The notes below the pieces were generated by a model. It did not search any database, was not told where the DNA came from, and saw nothing but the letters and a program-made list of their open reading frames with translations. A stretch of DNA of 64,000 nucleotides from Coriobacteriaceae bacterium (lineage in GTDB: Bacteria; Actinomycetota; Coriobacteriia; Coriobacteriales; Coriobacteriaceae), in NCBI GenBank assembly GCA_902835305.1, contig CADFMD010000003.1, positions 124,001 to 188,000 on the forward strand, given 5' to 3'. Positions 7,588-16,591 of this stretch are shown one piece after another. Every line of letters begins with the position of its first letter. Position 1 is the first letter of the stretch. The position numbers were made by a program, and so were the translations under genes.

Positions 7588-10392
7588 GTGAAACCTTCCG
7601 CCGTCCTTCGCTTAGCTCTATATCGCACCCTGGCCGTCGCGCTTGCCGCGCTCACAGTACTGAGCGCCGTCCTGCCCGCACCTGCCTTTGCCGCTGACTC
7701 AGACCAGCAGGTCAAGAAAGTCCGCGTTGGCTGGCTCGTCAACAATGCAGGCTTCCAAGAAGGCACGCCGGGCGAGCGCCTCTCGGGATGGGGCTACGAA
7801 TACCTCCAGACCCTCTCGTATTACACAAAGGGTTGGCAATACGAATACGTTAGCGGCACCTTCACCGAGCTTTTGGACATGCTCGAGGCAGGCGAGATCG
7901 ACCTCATGCCCAACATCTCGTATTCGGAAGAACGCGAGCAGACGCTGCTCTTTTCCTCGAACCCCGAGGGCACCGAGCGCTACTACATCTACGCCAAGCC
8001 CGATCGCGACGATCTGGCCAAGGGTGACCCCCAGGCGCTCCAAGGTCTCACCATCGGCTGCAACGCTGGCGTTATGCAAACCATCGTCGGCCAGCAGTGG
8101 CTCGCCGACCAAGGCGTCACCTGTACTTATAAAGAAATCGACACCGGCGGCGCCCTCTTTGAGGCGCTTTCAGACGGCGAGGTCGACGCCATCATCATGA
8201 ACGACACCATCTCGTCGCCCGATGCGTCACCCATGTTCTACGTAGGATCGAGTGACTACTATTTTGCCGTTCCCAAAAGCCGCCCCGATTTGATGAACGA
8301 CATCAACGCCGCCATGACGGCCATCGCCCGCGTCAACCCGCGCTATAACGACGAAGTCAAATCGAGCTACTCGGCCCAAAACAGCGGCTCGTCATCGCTC
8401 ACCGGCCCCGAGGCCTCCTGGCTCAAAGCAAACGGCAACACCATCACGCTCGGCTATCTTGTCAACCAGCTTCCCTACTGCACGCAAAATGACGATGGCG
8501 AGATGGAGGGATCGCTCACCTCGCTTGCAACGACGCTGCATGACAAGTTTGGCATTACGGTTAAAACCGTCGCATTCTCAAATAACGAGAAGATGGTTGA
8601 AGCCCTTTCCGACGGAACCATCGATGCCGCTCTGCCATTCTTTCGCGACTACTGGCTTGCCGAACAGAAGGGGGTCGCCCAGTCAAACTCGATGGGAACG
8701 GTTTCCCTAACCGCTATTCACGTCAGTAACGACCTAGACAGCGACCTAAAGGACATCGCTTGCACAGAGAACGCGATCATCAACCGGTTTGAGCTCGAAA
8801 GCCTCTTCCCCGATGCGACGGTAACCGAATATCCGAATAAAGACGAAGCGCTCAATGCTCTCCGTGTGGGAAAGGCACGTTGCATCATCGTCCCCAGTAC
8901 GCGCCTGGAAACCATCCGCGACACCTACGACATCGAGGATTTTGAAACGCAAGAACTCACCAACACGGCAGAACTATCGTGCATGATTCCGCGCGGCAAA
9001 CCCGAGCTGTTGGGAATCATCAATAAGGGCATCATCAATGCAGGCGAATCGCTCTCTGCGAGCAGCTATTCCCCCACATCGTACTCGGCGCAAGAATCGG
9101 ACACGTTCCAGTTTGTCTACCGCAACCGCACCGCCATTGCGACCGTTATCATCTGCATGTTGCTCACCGGCATCGCCATCCTTGTCTGGTCGCTTCAACG
9201 TGCACAGGAAGCACGGCAGAAAGCCGACGCCGCCAACGCCGCCAAAACCGCTTTCCTCACGCGCATGAGCCACGACATCCGCACGCCGCTCAACGGCATC
9301 CTGGGCCTTATCGAAATTGAGGAATTGAAAGAAGGCGACATGCAAGTCGCCCGCGAAAGCCGCGCCAAAGCGCGTGTTGCCGCCAACCACCTGCTGTCGC
9401 TCATTAATGACATCCTCGAGATGGGCCGGATCGAGGAACGCAAAGTAACGCTCGATCACGAATCGTTCAATCTTAAAGAACTGTGCGACGATGCGCTCGT
9501 ACTATGCAAGCTTCGCGCATCGGACCGTGGCATAACAATGCTCGACACCAGCGAACCCTACGTTGTCGACCAATACATGATCGGCAGCCCCACCCATATT
9601 CGGCAAATCCTCGTCAACCTGCTCGACAACAGCATCAAGTACAACAAACGCGGTGGCACCGTCACCTTCTCGTCGACCATCAAACCGCTCGACGACGAGC
9701 ACGCCGTGTTTTGCTTTAGCGTCTCGGATACCGGCATTGGTATGACGCCCGAGTTTTTGACGCGCATTTACGAGCCGTTTGCCCAGGAAGGCGACGATGC
9801 GCGCAGCAAGTTCCAAGGAACCGGCATTGGCATGTCAATCGTCAAATCGCTCCTCGACATGATGGGCGGCACGATTGAGATTTCGAGTGAAGTTGGCGCG
9901 GGAAGCACGTTCAACGTCCAGATTCCGCTCGACATCGACAAGAACCCTCGGGCAAGGGAATGTGCGGACGAGCAAACATGTAACTGCTCGCTTGCCGGCA
10001 TGAGCGTCCTTTTGGCGGAAGATAACGAGCTCAATGCCGAGATTGCCCAAACGCTGCTGGAAAGCGAGGGCATCGTCGTGACTCGCGCCGCCAACGGCAA
10101 CGAAGCGGTCGACCTATACGTCGGCCATCCCGCCGGCAGCTTTGATGCGATCCTGATGGACATTATGATGCCGGGCATGGATGGCTACGAGGCAACCCGT
10201 GCGATTCGCCTGAGCGAGAAGGCCGATGCGGCCGACATCCCCATCATCGCGCTCACCGCCAACGCCTTTGCCGAGGACGCCCAGGCGGCACACGATGCCG
10301 GCATGAACGCCCATCTGCCCAAACCGCTCGATCTTAACAAGCTCAAAAACATGCTCGCCTGCATCAAGGAAAACGGAGTTGTTTCGTTATAG
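7588..10392 (+). CDS. Hybrid sensor histidine kinase with two periplasmic binding domains and a receiver
   Basis: A 934-residue one-protein phosphorelay of the BvgS/EvgS kind. In order: signal peptide (residues 1-32, ending PAPAFAAD), two tandem family-3 solute-binding (Venus flytrap) domains (about 40-275 and 285-500), a membrane helix near 516-535, a HisKA domain with SHDIRTPLNG and phosphoacceptor His562, an HATPase domain with N and G boxes (LLDNSIKYN, DTGIGM, GTGIGMSIVKSLL), and a receiver with phosphoacceptor Asp858 (ILMDIMMPGMDG). The long open frame continues upstream, but GTG 7588 directly precedes the signal peptide and follows TAGG, so it is taken as start. The binding domains imply an amino-acid or related ligand. 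No separate DNA-binding response regulator lies next to it. Confidence 0.9.
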   Translation: MKPSAVLRLALYRTLAVALAALTVLSAVLPAPAFAADSDQQVKKVRVGWLVNNAGFQEGTPGERLSGWGYEYLQTLSYYTKGWQYEYVSGTFTELLDMLEAGEIDLMPNISYSEEREQTLLFSSNPEGTERYYIYAKPDRDDLAKGDPQALQGLTIGCNAGVMQTIVGQQWLADQGVTCTYKEIDTGGALFEALSDGEVDAIIMNDTISSPDASPMFYVGSSDYYFAVPKSRPDLMNDINAAMTAIARVNPRYNDEVKSSYSAQNSGSSSLTGPEASWLKANGNTITLGYLVNQLPYCTQNDDGEMEGSLTSLATTLHDKFGITVKTVAFSNNEKMVEALSDGTIDAALPFFRDYWLAEQKGVAQSNSMGTVSLTAIHVSNDLDSDLKDIACTENAIINRFELESLFPDATVTEYPNKDEALNALRVGKARCIIVPSTRLETIRDTYDIEDFETQELTNTAELSCMIPRGKPELLGIINKGIINAGESLSASSYSPTSYSAQESDTFQFVYRNRTAIATVIICMLLTGIAILVWSLQRAQEARQKADAANAAKTAFLTRMSHDIRTPLNGILGLIEIEELKEGDMQVARESRAKARVAANHLLSLINDILEMGRIEERKVTLDHESFNLKELCDDALVLCKLRASDRGITMLDTSEPYVVDQYMIGSPTHIRQILVNLLDNSIKYNKRGGTVTFSSTIKPLDDEHAVFCFSVSDTGIGMTPEFLTRIYEPFAQEGDDARSKFQGTGIGMSIVKSLLDMMGGTIEISSEVGAGSTFNVQIPLDIDKNPRARECADEQTCNCSLAGMSVLLAEDNELNAEIAQTLLESEGIVVTRAANGNEAVDLYVGHPAGSFDAILMDIMMPGMDGYEATRAIRLSEKADAADIPIIALTANAFAEDAQAAHDAGMNAHLPKPLDLNKLKNMLACIKENGVVSL

Positions 10393-10434
10393 TTTGTGCT
10401 CAACCACCCTGCACAGGTAGAAAGGAAGCCAACG

Positions 10435-10914
10435 ATGTTTAGGCCTTTACGCCGAAAGAAACGTGCCATCACCGACGAGGAGGCGCGCGAGCTGCTGGCA
10501 ACCTGCAAGCGCGGCGTCTTTACCGTTAACGGCGACGATGGCTACCCATACGCCATTCCCGTCAACTACTTCTTTGACCCCGAGCACGACAAGATTTATT
10601 TCCATGGCGCCAAGGCCGGCCACAAGGTCGATTCACTCAAGCGTGACGATAAAGTCTGCTTTACCGTTTATGGCAACGAGTGGTACAAGGACGATGACTG
10701 GGCTCCCTACGTTATGAGCACCGTGGTCTTTGGCCGTTGCCGCCTTGTAGATGAGACGCCTTCGTTTATCGAGGACAAAGTCCGCCAGCTCGCGCTTAAG
10801 TACTACCCTTCCGCCGAAGAAGTCGAGGAGGAGATTACCAAAGACATCAAGGGCGTCCAACTCTACGAGATTTCGATTGAACATCTTTGCGGCAAGCAGA
10901 TTCATGAAAAGTAG
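10435..10914 (+). CDS. Pyridoxamine 5'-phosphate oxidase-family (NimA-like) flavin protein
   Basis: A 159-residue split-barrel protein. The N-terminal RRKKRAITDEEARELLATCK and the core GVFTVNGDDGYPYAIPVNYF followed by IYFHGAKAGHKVDSL match FMN-binding PNPOx-like proteins related to 5-nitroimidazole reductase NimA; a His within the YFHGA motif is typical. Such proteins bind FMN or heme and reduce small molecules, but the substrate cannot be read from sequence. The start at 10435 has GAAAGGAAG upstream. The gene begins 42 bases after the sensor kinase and may belong to the same transcript; a strong hairpin follows its stop. Confidence 0.85.
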   Translation: MFRPLRRKKRAITDEEARELLATCKRGVFTVNGDDGYPYAIPVNYFFDPEHDKIYFHGAKAGHKVDSLKRDDKVCFTVYGNEWYKDDDWAPYVMSTVVFGRCRLVDETPSFIEDKVRQLALKYYPSAEEVEEEITKDIKGVQLYEISIEHLCGKQIHEK

Positions 10915-10941
10915 ACCCTAAAGCAGGTCTTGCAGATAGCA

Positions 10942-10981
10942 ATATGGCCCGGTTCCAACCAACATTGGAGCCGGGCCATAT
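10942..10981. terminator. Long palindromic hairpin between convergent genes
   Basis: ATATGGCCCGG..TCCA (from 10942) pairs with TGGA..CCGGGCCATAT (to 10981), about 15 pairs around a short loop. It sits between two convergent genes and probably ends both transcripts, although no long T-run follows. Confidence 0.6.
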
Positions 10982-10983
10982 GC

Positions 10984-13176
10984 TTATGAGGCGTCGGCGG
11001 CTAAGTGCGCGAGCGCCTCAACGAGCTCCTGCGCACTCACGGGTTTGCTCAGGTGGGCGTCCATGCCCGCCTCACGCGAAAGCTTACGGTCGTCGGCAAA
11101 GGCGTTGGCGCTCACCGCGATGATCGGCGTGGTCGCGGCATCCTCGCGGTCGAGCGCTCGAATCTGGCGCGTGGCCTCAAGGCCATCGATGCCAGGCATC
11201 ATAATGTCCATCAACACCACGTCGTACTCGTGCGGTGCGCTCGCGGCAAACGTCTCGACAGCAGACTCGCCGTCCTTAGCATGCGTCACGATGGCACCGG
11301 CACGGTCGAGCGTAAACTGTGCGATCTCGGCATTCAGGTCGTTATCCTCTACGAGCAAAACGCGCAGGCCCTGGAGCGCATCGTCGCCACCTGCATCCAC
11401 GTGAACTGCCTGAGGAATCTCGGAGCGCTTGCATTTCTCAAACGGCAGGCGGATGGTAAACGCCGTCCCCTGCCCCAAGGTGCTCGTAAAGTTCATGGTT
11501 CCGCCCATAAGCTCGACCAACTGCTTGGCAATAGGCGCACCCAGGCCAGTTCCCGATGAGGCACCTTCCACCTGTTGTTCCTCACGGCAAAACGGCTCGT
11601 AGAGGTGCTGTTGAAACTCCTCGCTCATGCCAATGCCGTTATCGACGATCGTGTATTCATAGACGGGGACGCCATCCACCGGCTCTACTTCGCGGCATGT
11701 CAGGCGAACATAGCCGTCCTGGCGGTTGTACTTGACGGCATTCCCGGCAATATTGAGCAACAGGCGCTTGAGGTGCGTCACGCTCACCCGGGCATAGGGA
11801 TGATCAAGAGTCCGTTGGTCGCAGATAATTGTCACCAGACGCTCCTCGGCCTGGCGCTCCAGAATATCACACACCTCACGGTTGAGGGCCACCATATTTG
11901 TAGGCACGAGATTCAGGTCGACCTGCCCGCTCTCCAAGCGGCTCATATCGAGTGCCTCGTTCGCAAGGTCGAGCAGTAATCCCGATGCCGTCCAGATCTT
12001 TGAGCGGCACTCGGTCTGTTTTTGCAAGTCGTCTGCGTTGGCATTGCCCACCTCGACCATACCGCGAATGCCGTTGATAGGCGTGCGCAGGTCGTGACTC
12101 ATGCGACGCAGAAACTCCGTCTTTGCAGAGTTGGCAGACGAGGCCTCGCGCACTGCCTTTGCCAGCTTGTCGCCATAGTCGCGCTCCTGCAGCAACAGGT
12201 CGGTCAGGCGTTGGCGCTCTGCATGGCGGCGCACCAACGCAGTTGCGGCTATAGCGCCGCCGTAGAGCACCAACACGCTGGCAACTACAACTGCGACGGT
12301 TTCAAAGTAACGCCGCGCGGAAGCGTAGGTGTACACGTAGAATTGGCGCGCTTTACCAAAAGCGCCCAGATACCACTCGCCGTTGGCGTTGACCAATCTA
12401 ACCTTACCGGCCAGGCAGCGTTCCTTAATACCGTCAACTATGGTGGCGTCTGTCACAGGCAAAACGAATGCGCCCGACGTGGTGGGTTCAACGGCATTAG
12501 TCGCAACAACCTTGCCATCGTTTTCGATCACGATATTGCCGCTATCGATGGTTTCATAACCACCGAGCAAGCTCTGCAACTTGAGCGTATTGCTCGCGAC
12601 CGCCTTGGCACTCTGGTGCCTTACCGCGATAACGATACCCTCGCCGTCCCGCCGAGTCACGCAGCCAATGTCTGCGACCGAATCGTCCGCAAGCGTGATG
12701 CGGGCGGAATAGGACTTAAGCGGATGGGCCGCCACCTCCAGCACAGGTGCTTCTTTGAGATGCGCGGCGAGCGATTCGTATCCCACGTCATCCGTCGAGG
12801 ACTCGGACACCAAGTTGCCCGATGCGTCCGTCACGATCAGCGCGCTCACGTTGAGCTGGTCGGCATATTGTTTTAGCGTGGCGTTATCCACCGAGCCGTC
12901 GCGCTCCATATCGCGCGCCGCCTCTCTGGCAATCTCCATAACACGAATCAGGTTTTTGGTCGCATAGGCGCTGTTGAACGCATCGTAGGAAAGGCTCTGC
13001 GTCGCCACGTAATCGACAACGTCGGCAAAGCGCTGCTCGGCCTGGGCCGTCGTGTAACCGTAGCTCAACATGCCGGCAACAACCGAGAGCGCTATCCCCA
13101 GCAGGGTGGCAAGGAGCCATATCCGGGGCGAACGATCGCCCCGCTCCTCTACAGTGTGGTCGGGCGCATCAATCAT
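10984..13176 (-). CDS. Membrane-bound hybrid histidine kinase/response regulator
   Basis: 730 residues. A membrane helix (about 18-38), an extracytoplasmic sensor region with Cache/PAS-like features (about 40-290), a second helix (about 292-312), a coiled linker, HisKA with RRMSHDLRTPINGIRG, HATPase (GNAVKYN, DNGIGM, GTGLGAPIAKQLV), and a C-terminal receiver with VVLMDIMMPGIDG. Its ATG overlaps the stop of the upstream substrate-binding lipoprotein gene (13173-13176), so the two are translationally coupled. The kinase portion resembles the fused sensor at 7588-10392. A DNA-binding output protein is not encoded nearby, so the phosphorelay partner must be elsewhere. Confidence 0.9.
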   Translation of the reverse strand: MIDAPDHTVEERGDRSPRIWLLATLLGIALSVVAGMLSYGYTTAQAEQRFADVVDYVATQSLSYDAFNSAYATKNLIRVMEIAREAARDMERDGSVDNATLKQYADQLNVSALIVTDASGNLVSESSTDDVGYESLAAHLKEAPVLEVAAHPLKSYSARITLADDSVADIGCVTRRDGEGIVIAVRHQSAKAVASNTLKLQSLLGGYETIDSGNIVIENDGKVVATNAVEPTTSGAFVLPVTDATIVDGIKERCLAGKVRLVNANGEWYLGAFGKARQFYVYTYASARRYFETVAVVVASVLVLYGGAIAATALVRRHAERQRLTDLLLQERDYGDKLAKAVREASSANSAKTEFLRRMSHDLRTPINGIRGMVEVGNANADDLQKQTECRSKIWTASGLLLDLANEALDMSRLESGQVDLNLVPTNMVALNREVCDILERQAEERLVTIICDQRTLDHPYARVSVTHLKRLLLNIAGNAVKYNRQDGYVRLTCREVEPVDGVPVYEYTIVDNGIGMSEEFQQHLYEPFCREEQQVEGASSGTGLGAPIAKQLVELMGGTMNFTSTLGQGTAFTIRLPFEKCKRSEIPQAVHVDAGGDDALQGLRVLLVEDNDLNAEIAQFTLDRAGAIVTHAKDGESAVETFAASAPHEYDVVLMDIMMPGIDGLEATRQIRALDREDAATTPIIAVSANAFADDRKLSREAGMDAHLSKPVSAQELVEALAHLAADAS

Positions 13177-14042
13177 GACAGGCCCTCCATATTCAAAAAT
13201 GGCGAAGGGTCATCAAAGTACTTTGACACCAGGCGTTCCATGGTGCCATCGGCAAGCATTTCTTGGTAGGCGCGGGTAAGCTCAACCTCGATGCCACGCG
13301 TATCGTTGATATCAAAGGCGGTGCCCAGACCAACCTCTAGCAGCGGCTCATTCAAAATGCGATACGTCACGCCATAGTCTTTTTCGTAGGTGAGCAGCGA
13401 GGACTCATGCGAGGCAATGGCATCGACCAGGACCTCGACGAGCGCCGGGTTCAGGTACGAGCGGTCCGAAAAGCTGTAGAGCTCCTTGATCTGCGGAACG
13501 CTTTCGTTGGTACGATTGAGCAGAATCGATTCGGGCTTGGTGGTGGACTGGACCGCCACGACCTTACCCTCAAGATCGGCAAGCGTATAGATATCGCTTT
13601 CGGGATCGACAGCAACCACCTGGCGGCTCGCAAGGTACGGACCGGCCCAGCGATACTCGCTTTCGCGACCCGTCATACTAAAGCTACCCATGACGCAATC
13701 GAGCTCGCCGCTCGCCAGCAGCTCTTTCTTCTTTTCCCAGTCGATCAGCTGGTATTTTGGCTTGTAACCAATGCGGGCCAGCGCCTCGGTCAAAATCTCG
13801 ACATCCAGGCCAACGATATCGCCGTACTCATCGCTATACACAAACGGTGGATAGAGATCGCTTCCGACGTTGAGCGTCTTAAGGCTGTCGTCTTTGACCT
13901 GCGAGGAGGCCGAGTCTTCTAGTGCAGACGTCGAGGCTCCGTCATTCGACCCAGAACAGCCAGCTATCGCCACGACGAAGGCGCTCACTACCGCAAGCGC
14001 AACAAACAACGATATGGCAACCGAGCGACGGGGTCTTTTCAT
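13173..14042 (-). CDS. Family-3 substrate-binding lipoprotein paired with a hybrid kinase
   Basis: 289 residues. A lipoprotein signal with a lipobox ending AIAGC near residue 28 is followed by a Ser/Asp-rich linker and an SBP_bac_3 domain (LNVGSDLYPPFVYSDEYGDI, then GLDVEILTEALARIGY). Such proteins bind polar amino acids for ABC uptake, but no permease or ATPase is adjacent. Instead the gene overlaps the hybrid kinase by four bases. The likely role, inferred from this arrangement, is to present ligand occupancy to the kinase. The start has no strong ribosome site visible beyond a short purine run. Confidence 0.85.
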   Translation of the reverse strand: MKRPRRSVAISLFVALAVVSAFVVAIAGCSGSNDGASTSALEDSASSQVKDDSLKTLNVGSDLYPPFVYSDEYGDIVGLDVEILTEALARIGYKPKYQLIDWEKKKELLASGELDCVMGSFSMTGRESEYRWAGPYLASRQVVAVDPESDIYTLADLEGKVVAVQSTTKPESILLNRTNESVPQIKELYSFSDRSYLNPALVEVLVDAIASHESSLLTYEKDYGVTYRILNEPLLEVGLGTAFDINDTRGIEVELTRAYQEMLADGTMERLVSKYFDDPSPFLNMEGLS

Positions 14043-14187
14043 CGAGCTCCAGACGGTCCTGTTTACAGACTCAAGTGCAAAAAATAATAGCAGACGGAAC
14101 CGCGCTCGCGCTCAATGGTTAACAGGCGCTTTACCATATGGGGCCTTCCGGCCAGCCTGGCAGAAAAGCCCCACGTGCAGCGCTCAC

Positions 14188-14373
14188 TTACCGTACATTA
14201 AAAACGTAGCGGTCCAGGCGGTCGCACGCCTCCCTTACACGCGAAAGCGGCAGCGCCAGATTCACGCGAATGTGGCAGGGCCCGTGGAACGGACGGCCGT
14301 CCTGATAACCCACGCCCACACGCGCCCCCTCGTCGAGCAGCCACTGAATATCGCAGCCATGCTCGCGGCACCA
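14188..14373 (-). pseudogene. Remnant of a MalY/PatB-like aminotransferase C-terminus
   Basis: The minus strand reads 61 codons from 14373 to a TAA at 14188. The peptide includes WLLDEGARVGVGYQDGRPFH and CHIRVNLALPLSRVREACDR, which fits the C-terminal end of PLP-dependent class I/II C-S lyases. A stop codon lies directly upstream (14374-14376), there is no start, and trmO follows immediately. It is therefore a deletion remnant that lacks the PLP lysine and the rest of the enzyme. Confidence 0.6.
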
Positions 14374-14399
14374 CTATGGGAATGCGGACAAATGGCCGG

Positions 14400-15137
14400 T
14401 TAGTCCTGCGCGTCGTCGACGGCGGTTACCGTCAGCCTGGTTCCGTCAACCGTAAACGATATGTCGAGCCCGGCGTAAGCCAAGTGGTACACGCGGTTTG
14501 GCTCGTGCTTGCTGCCCGCGCGGCGCGGATCTTGGCGAAGGACCTCTATCAAGCCGGAGAGCTTTGCGAGCGGGACCATATCCTGCAGCGCATGCGGAAA
14601 CTCAACGTCGAGCTCTTGCCATGGCGCATCTTCAATCCAGCCGCCGGTCGCATCCGGGTGACAGTCCGCAAACGGAATGTAGGGCTTGATATCGTAGATG
14701 GGCGTGCCGTCGCGCAGATCTGCTCCCAGCACATGGATGATGGGGCCGTCGTCGGTAAGCTCGGCACGATCGAGCTTGACGCAGGTAAGACCGATGGGAT
14801 TGGGGCGAAACGGGCTGCGTGTGGCAAATACGCCCACGCGCTCGGCTCCACCCAAGCGCGGCGGTCGCACGGTCTTCGACCACTTGGCGTTGGTGCCGGA
14901 CCTGTCCTGCGTCTTGGCATCGGCGGCGATGTCTTCCGCCGTGCCGCCGGGCGTTCCGTTTTCAAAGCGCCAGAGCAGCCACAGGTGCGAGAAGGAGTCC
15001 AAGCCCTCAACCGCCGCGTTGGAAGCATATTCCGGCTCAAAGACAATGCACCCCTCAAGATGGGGCGCCAAAAAGCTGTTGCGCGGGATGCCGAACTTCT
15101 GCGGCAGGTCGGTATGTATGTGTGCAATAGGTTCCAT
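14400..15137 (-). CDS. trmO: tRNA (t6A37)-N6-methyltransferase TrmO family
   Basis: A 245-residue SAM-dependent enzyme of the TsaA/YaeB/VirR family that methylates N6-threonylcarbamoyladenosine-37 in tRNA-Thr. The signature GVFATRSPFRPNPIGLT is intact near residue 105, with PIAHIHTDLPQKFGIPRNS at the N-terminus and a C-terminal domain resembling the usual TrmO extension. The in-frame region extends 31 codons upstream, but MEPIAHIHTD at 15137 corresponds to the family N-terminus. No strong ribosome site is visible. Its stop abuts the aminotransferase remnant. Confidence 0.88.
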   Translation of the reverse strand: MEPIAHIHTDLPQKFGIPRNSFLAPHLEGCIVFEPEYASNAAVEGLDSFSHLWLLWRFENGTPGGTAEDIAADAKTQDRSGTNAKWSKTVRPPRLGGAERVGVFATRSPFRPNPIGLTCVKLDRAELTDDGPIIHVLGADLRDGTPIYDIKPYIPFADCHPDATGGWIEDAPWQELDVEFPHALQDMVPLAKLSGLIEVLRQDPRRAGSKHEPNRVYHLAYAGLDISFTVDGTRLTVTAVDDAQD

Positions 15138-15277
15138 GCCGGTCATTGTACGGCATGAGGGCATGGACGCTGCGTGCAATCCCCCACCACGACCGCCCTT
15201 TTTGCAACTAACGGTTGCTTGGAAGGGCATCGGCCGCCGCGTATGCTTAAAGCCGCAAGCAGCAGAAAGGAGCTATC

Positions 15278-16105
15278 ATGGCCTTTGCAGAAAAACTCAT
15301 CGCCGTCCGTCGTGCCAACAGCCTCACCCAAGAGCAGCTCGCCGCCAAGCTCTATGTCACGCGCCAGGCCGTGAGCCGCTGGGAGCGCGGCGAAGTCACC
15401 CCGGGCATCGACATGATGAAACTCATTGCCGCCGTAACCGGAGAGCCGCTGTCCCACTTGCTCGAAATGCCTGAGCACTATTGCCAGAGCTGCGGCATGG
15501 TGCTCACGCCCGACGACTGCGGTACCGATGCCGCGGGCGCCGCGACCGACCATTACTGCAAGTGGTGCTACGACCGCGGCAAGTACACCTACGACACCAC
15601 AATGGAGGCAATGATCGAGGATTGTGCTCCGCGGCTGGCACAAAACACCGGCATGTCGCTCGACGAAGCTGTCTCGCTCATGGGCGCCGTGCTGCCCCAA
15701 CTGGAGCGCTGGCGCTCCGTGCACGAAAACGAGGAGCGCTACGGTGCCGAGGCGCGGGCGCGCTATGGCGATGAGGCTATCGATACGGCAAACGAAGCGC
15801 TGTTGGACATGGACCCCGAAACCTGGAACGACATGAAAGAACTCGAGCGCGCGATTTTAGGCCAGCTCTCGATTGCCATGGACGACGGCGATCCAAAGAG
15901 TAACGAAGCCCGCAAGCTTGTCGCAATGCACCGCCGATGGGTTGGCCTTAACTGGGGACACGAGCCCCAGGACGAAGCATACCTGGGCCTCGCCAATGGT
16001 TATCTTGCCGACCAGCGCTTTGTTGACTACTACGACAAGCCCTGCGGCACCGGAGCCACGGCGTTTCTGGTACAGGCAATCGAGTCGTCGTTGACGCGTG
16101 CATAG
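15278..16105 (+). CDS. XRE regulator fused to zinc ribbon and TipAS-like domain
   Basis: 275 residues in three parts. An XRE helix-turn-helix (residues 5-60, LTQEQLAAKLYVTRQAVSRW) is followed by a zinc-ribbon with CQSCGM...CKWCYDRGKY (about 68-105). The rest (about 110-270) is an all-helical domain with HRRWVGLNWG, EAYLGLANGYLADQRFVDYY and a terminal LVQAIESSL, which matches the TipAS ligand-binding domain of the TipA regulator that traps thiopeptide antibiotics. TipAS is normally fused to a MerR head, so the XRE/zinc combination is an unusual architecture. AGAAAGGAG precedes the ATG. It may sense small molecules; targets are unknown. Confidence 0.8.
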   Translation: MAFAEKLIAVRRANSLTQEQLAAKLYVTRQAVSRWERGEVTPGIDMMKLIAAVTGEPLSHLLEMPEHYCQSCGMVLTPDDCGTDAAGAATDHYCKWCYDRGKYTYDTTMEAMIEDCAPRLAQNTGMSLDEAVSLMGAVLPQLERWRSVHENEERYGAEARARYGDEAIDTANEALLDMDPETWNDMKELERAILGQLSIAMDDGDPKSNEARKLVAMHRRWVGLNWGHEPQDEAYLGLANGYLADQRFVDYYDKPCGTGATAFLVQAIESSLTRA

Positions 16106-16156
16106 ACCGCGGCGGCTTTGGGTATTTCAATCGAAACCTCAACCGATTGGAGACCT

Positions 16157-16402
16157 ATGGCTACTGATCACGAGCTCGCGCTCTACGTTATGACCGGCTG
16201 CCCGTATTGCATAAAGGTCAAGCGCTTCCTGGCCGATAACGGCGTGACCATCCCCGAGCGTAATATCTCGACCGATTCCGATGCCGAGCAGACGCTCATC
16301 GCCGTCGGCGGAAAGCGCCAAGTTCCCTGCCTGTTCATTGACGGCACGCCACTCTACGAGTCGGGCGACATCATCGCGTGGATACAGAAGAACCTGCTCT
16401 AG
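16157..16402 (+). CDS. Glutaredoxin-family protein
   Basis: 81 residues with the dithiol active site CPYC (TGCPYCIKVKRFL), the cis-Pro segment QVPCLFIDG and the GSH-site-like ESGDIIAWI near the C-terminus. It transfers electrons to disulfides or glutathionylated proteins; in Actinobacteria the reductant may be mycoredoxin-type thiols or another glutathione substitute. A longer frame begins at 16118, but ATG 16157 has TTGGAGA just upstream. It follows the XRE/TipAS gene by about 50 bases on the same strand. Confidence 0.88.
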   Translation: MATDHELALYVMTGCPYCIKVKRFLADNGVTIPERNISTDSDAEQTLIAVGGKRQVPCLFIDGTPLYESGDIIAWIQKNLL

Positions 16403-16444
16403 TCCGCGCGCCGCGGTCGGCCGGCCCCAACGCACAAACCCATA

Positions 16445-16510
16445 CGAACCAAACATGTACGCCAGCATCCAAAGTCGACATTTTCCGACATCTTTGGATG
16501 CTGACGTACA
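16445..16510. repeat. Hairpin repeat, copy 1 (left of accessory block)
   Basis: CGAACCAAACATGTACG starts a segment whose two halves (TGTACGCCAGCATCC..., 16456 on; ...GGATGCTGACGTACA, ending 16510) form a long stem. A near-identical segment lies at 18716-18782 in the same orientation. It follows the glutaredoxin gene and may act as its terminator. Confidence 0.8.
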
Positions 16511-16526
16511 GCTATTTGTGGGCAAT

Positions 16527-16574
16527 CGTTGGGGACGTTCTTAAATGACTAGTCGTTAAAGAACGTCCCCAACG
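16527..16574. repeat. Perfect 16-bp inverted repeat of the GTCCCC type
   Basis: CGTTGGGGACGTTCTT (16527-16542) and AAGAACGTCCCCAACG (16559-16574) are exact reverse complements around a 16-bp loop containing ACTAGT. The right half recurs at 7481-7513. Confidence 0.8.
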
Positions 16575-16591
16575 ACTAGTATCGATTTAAT

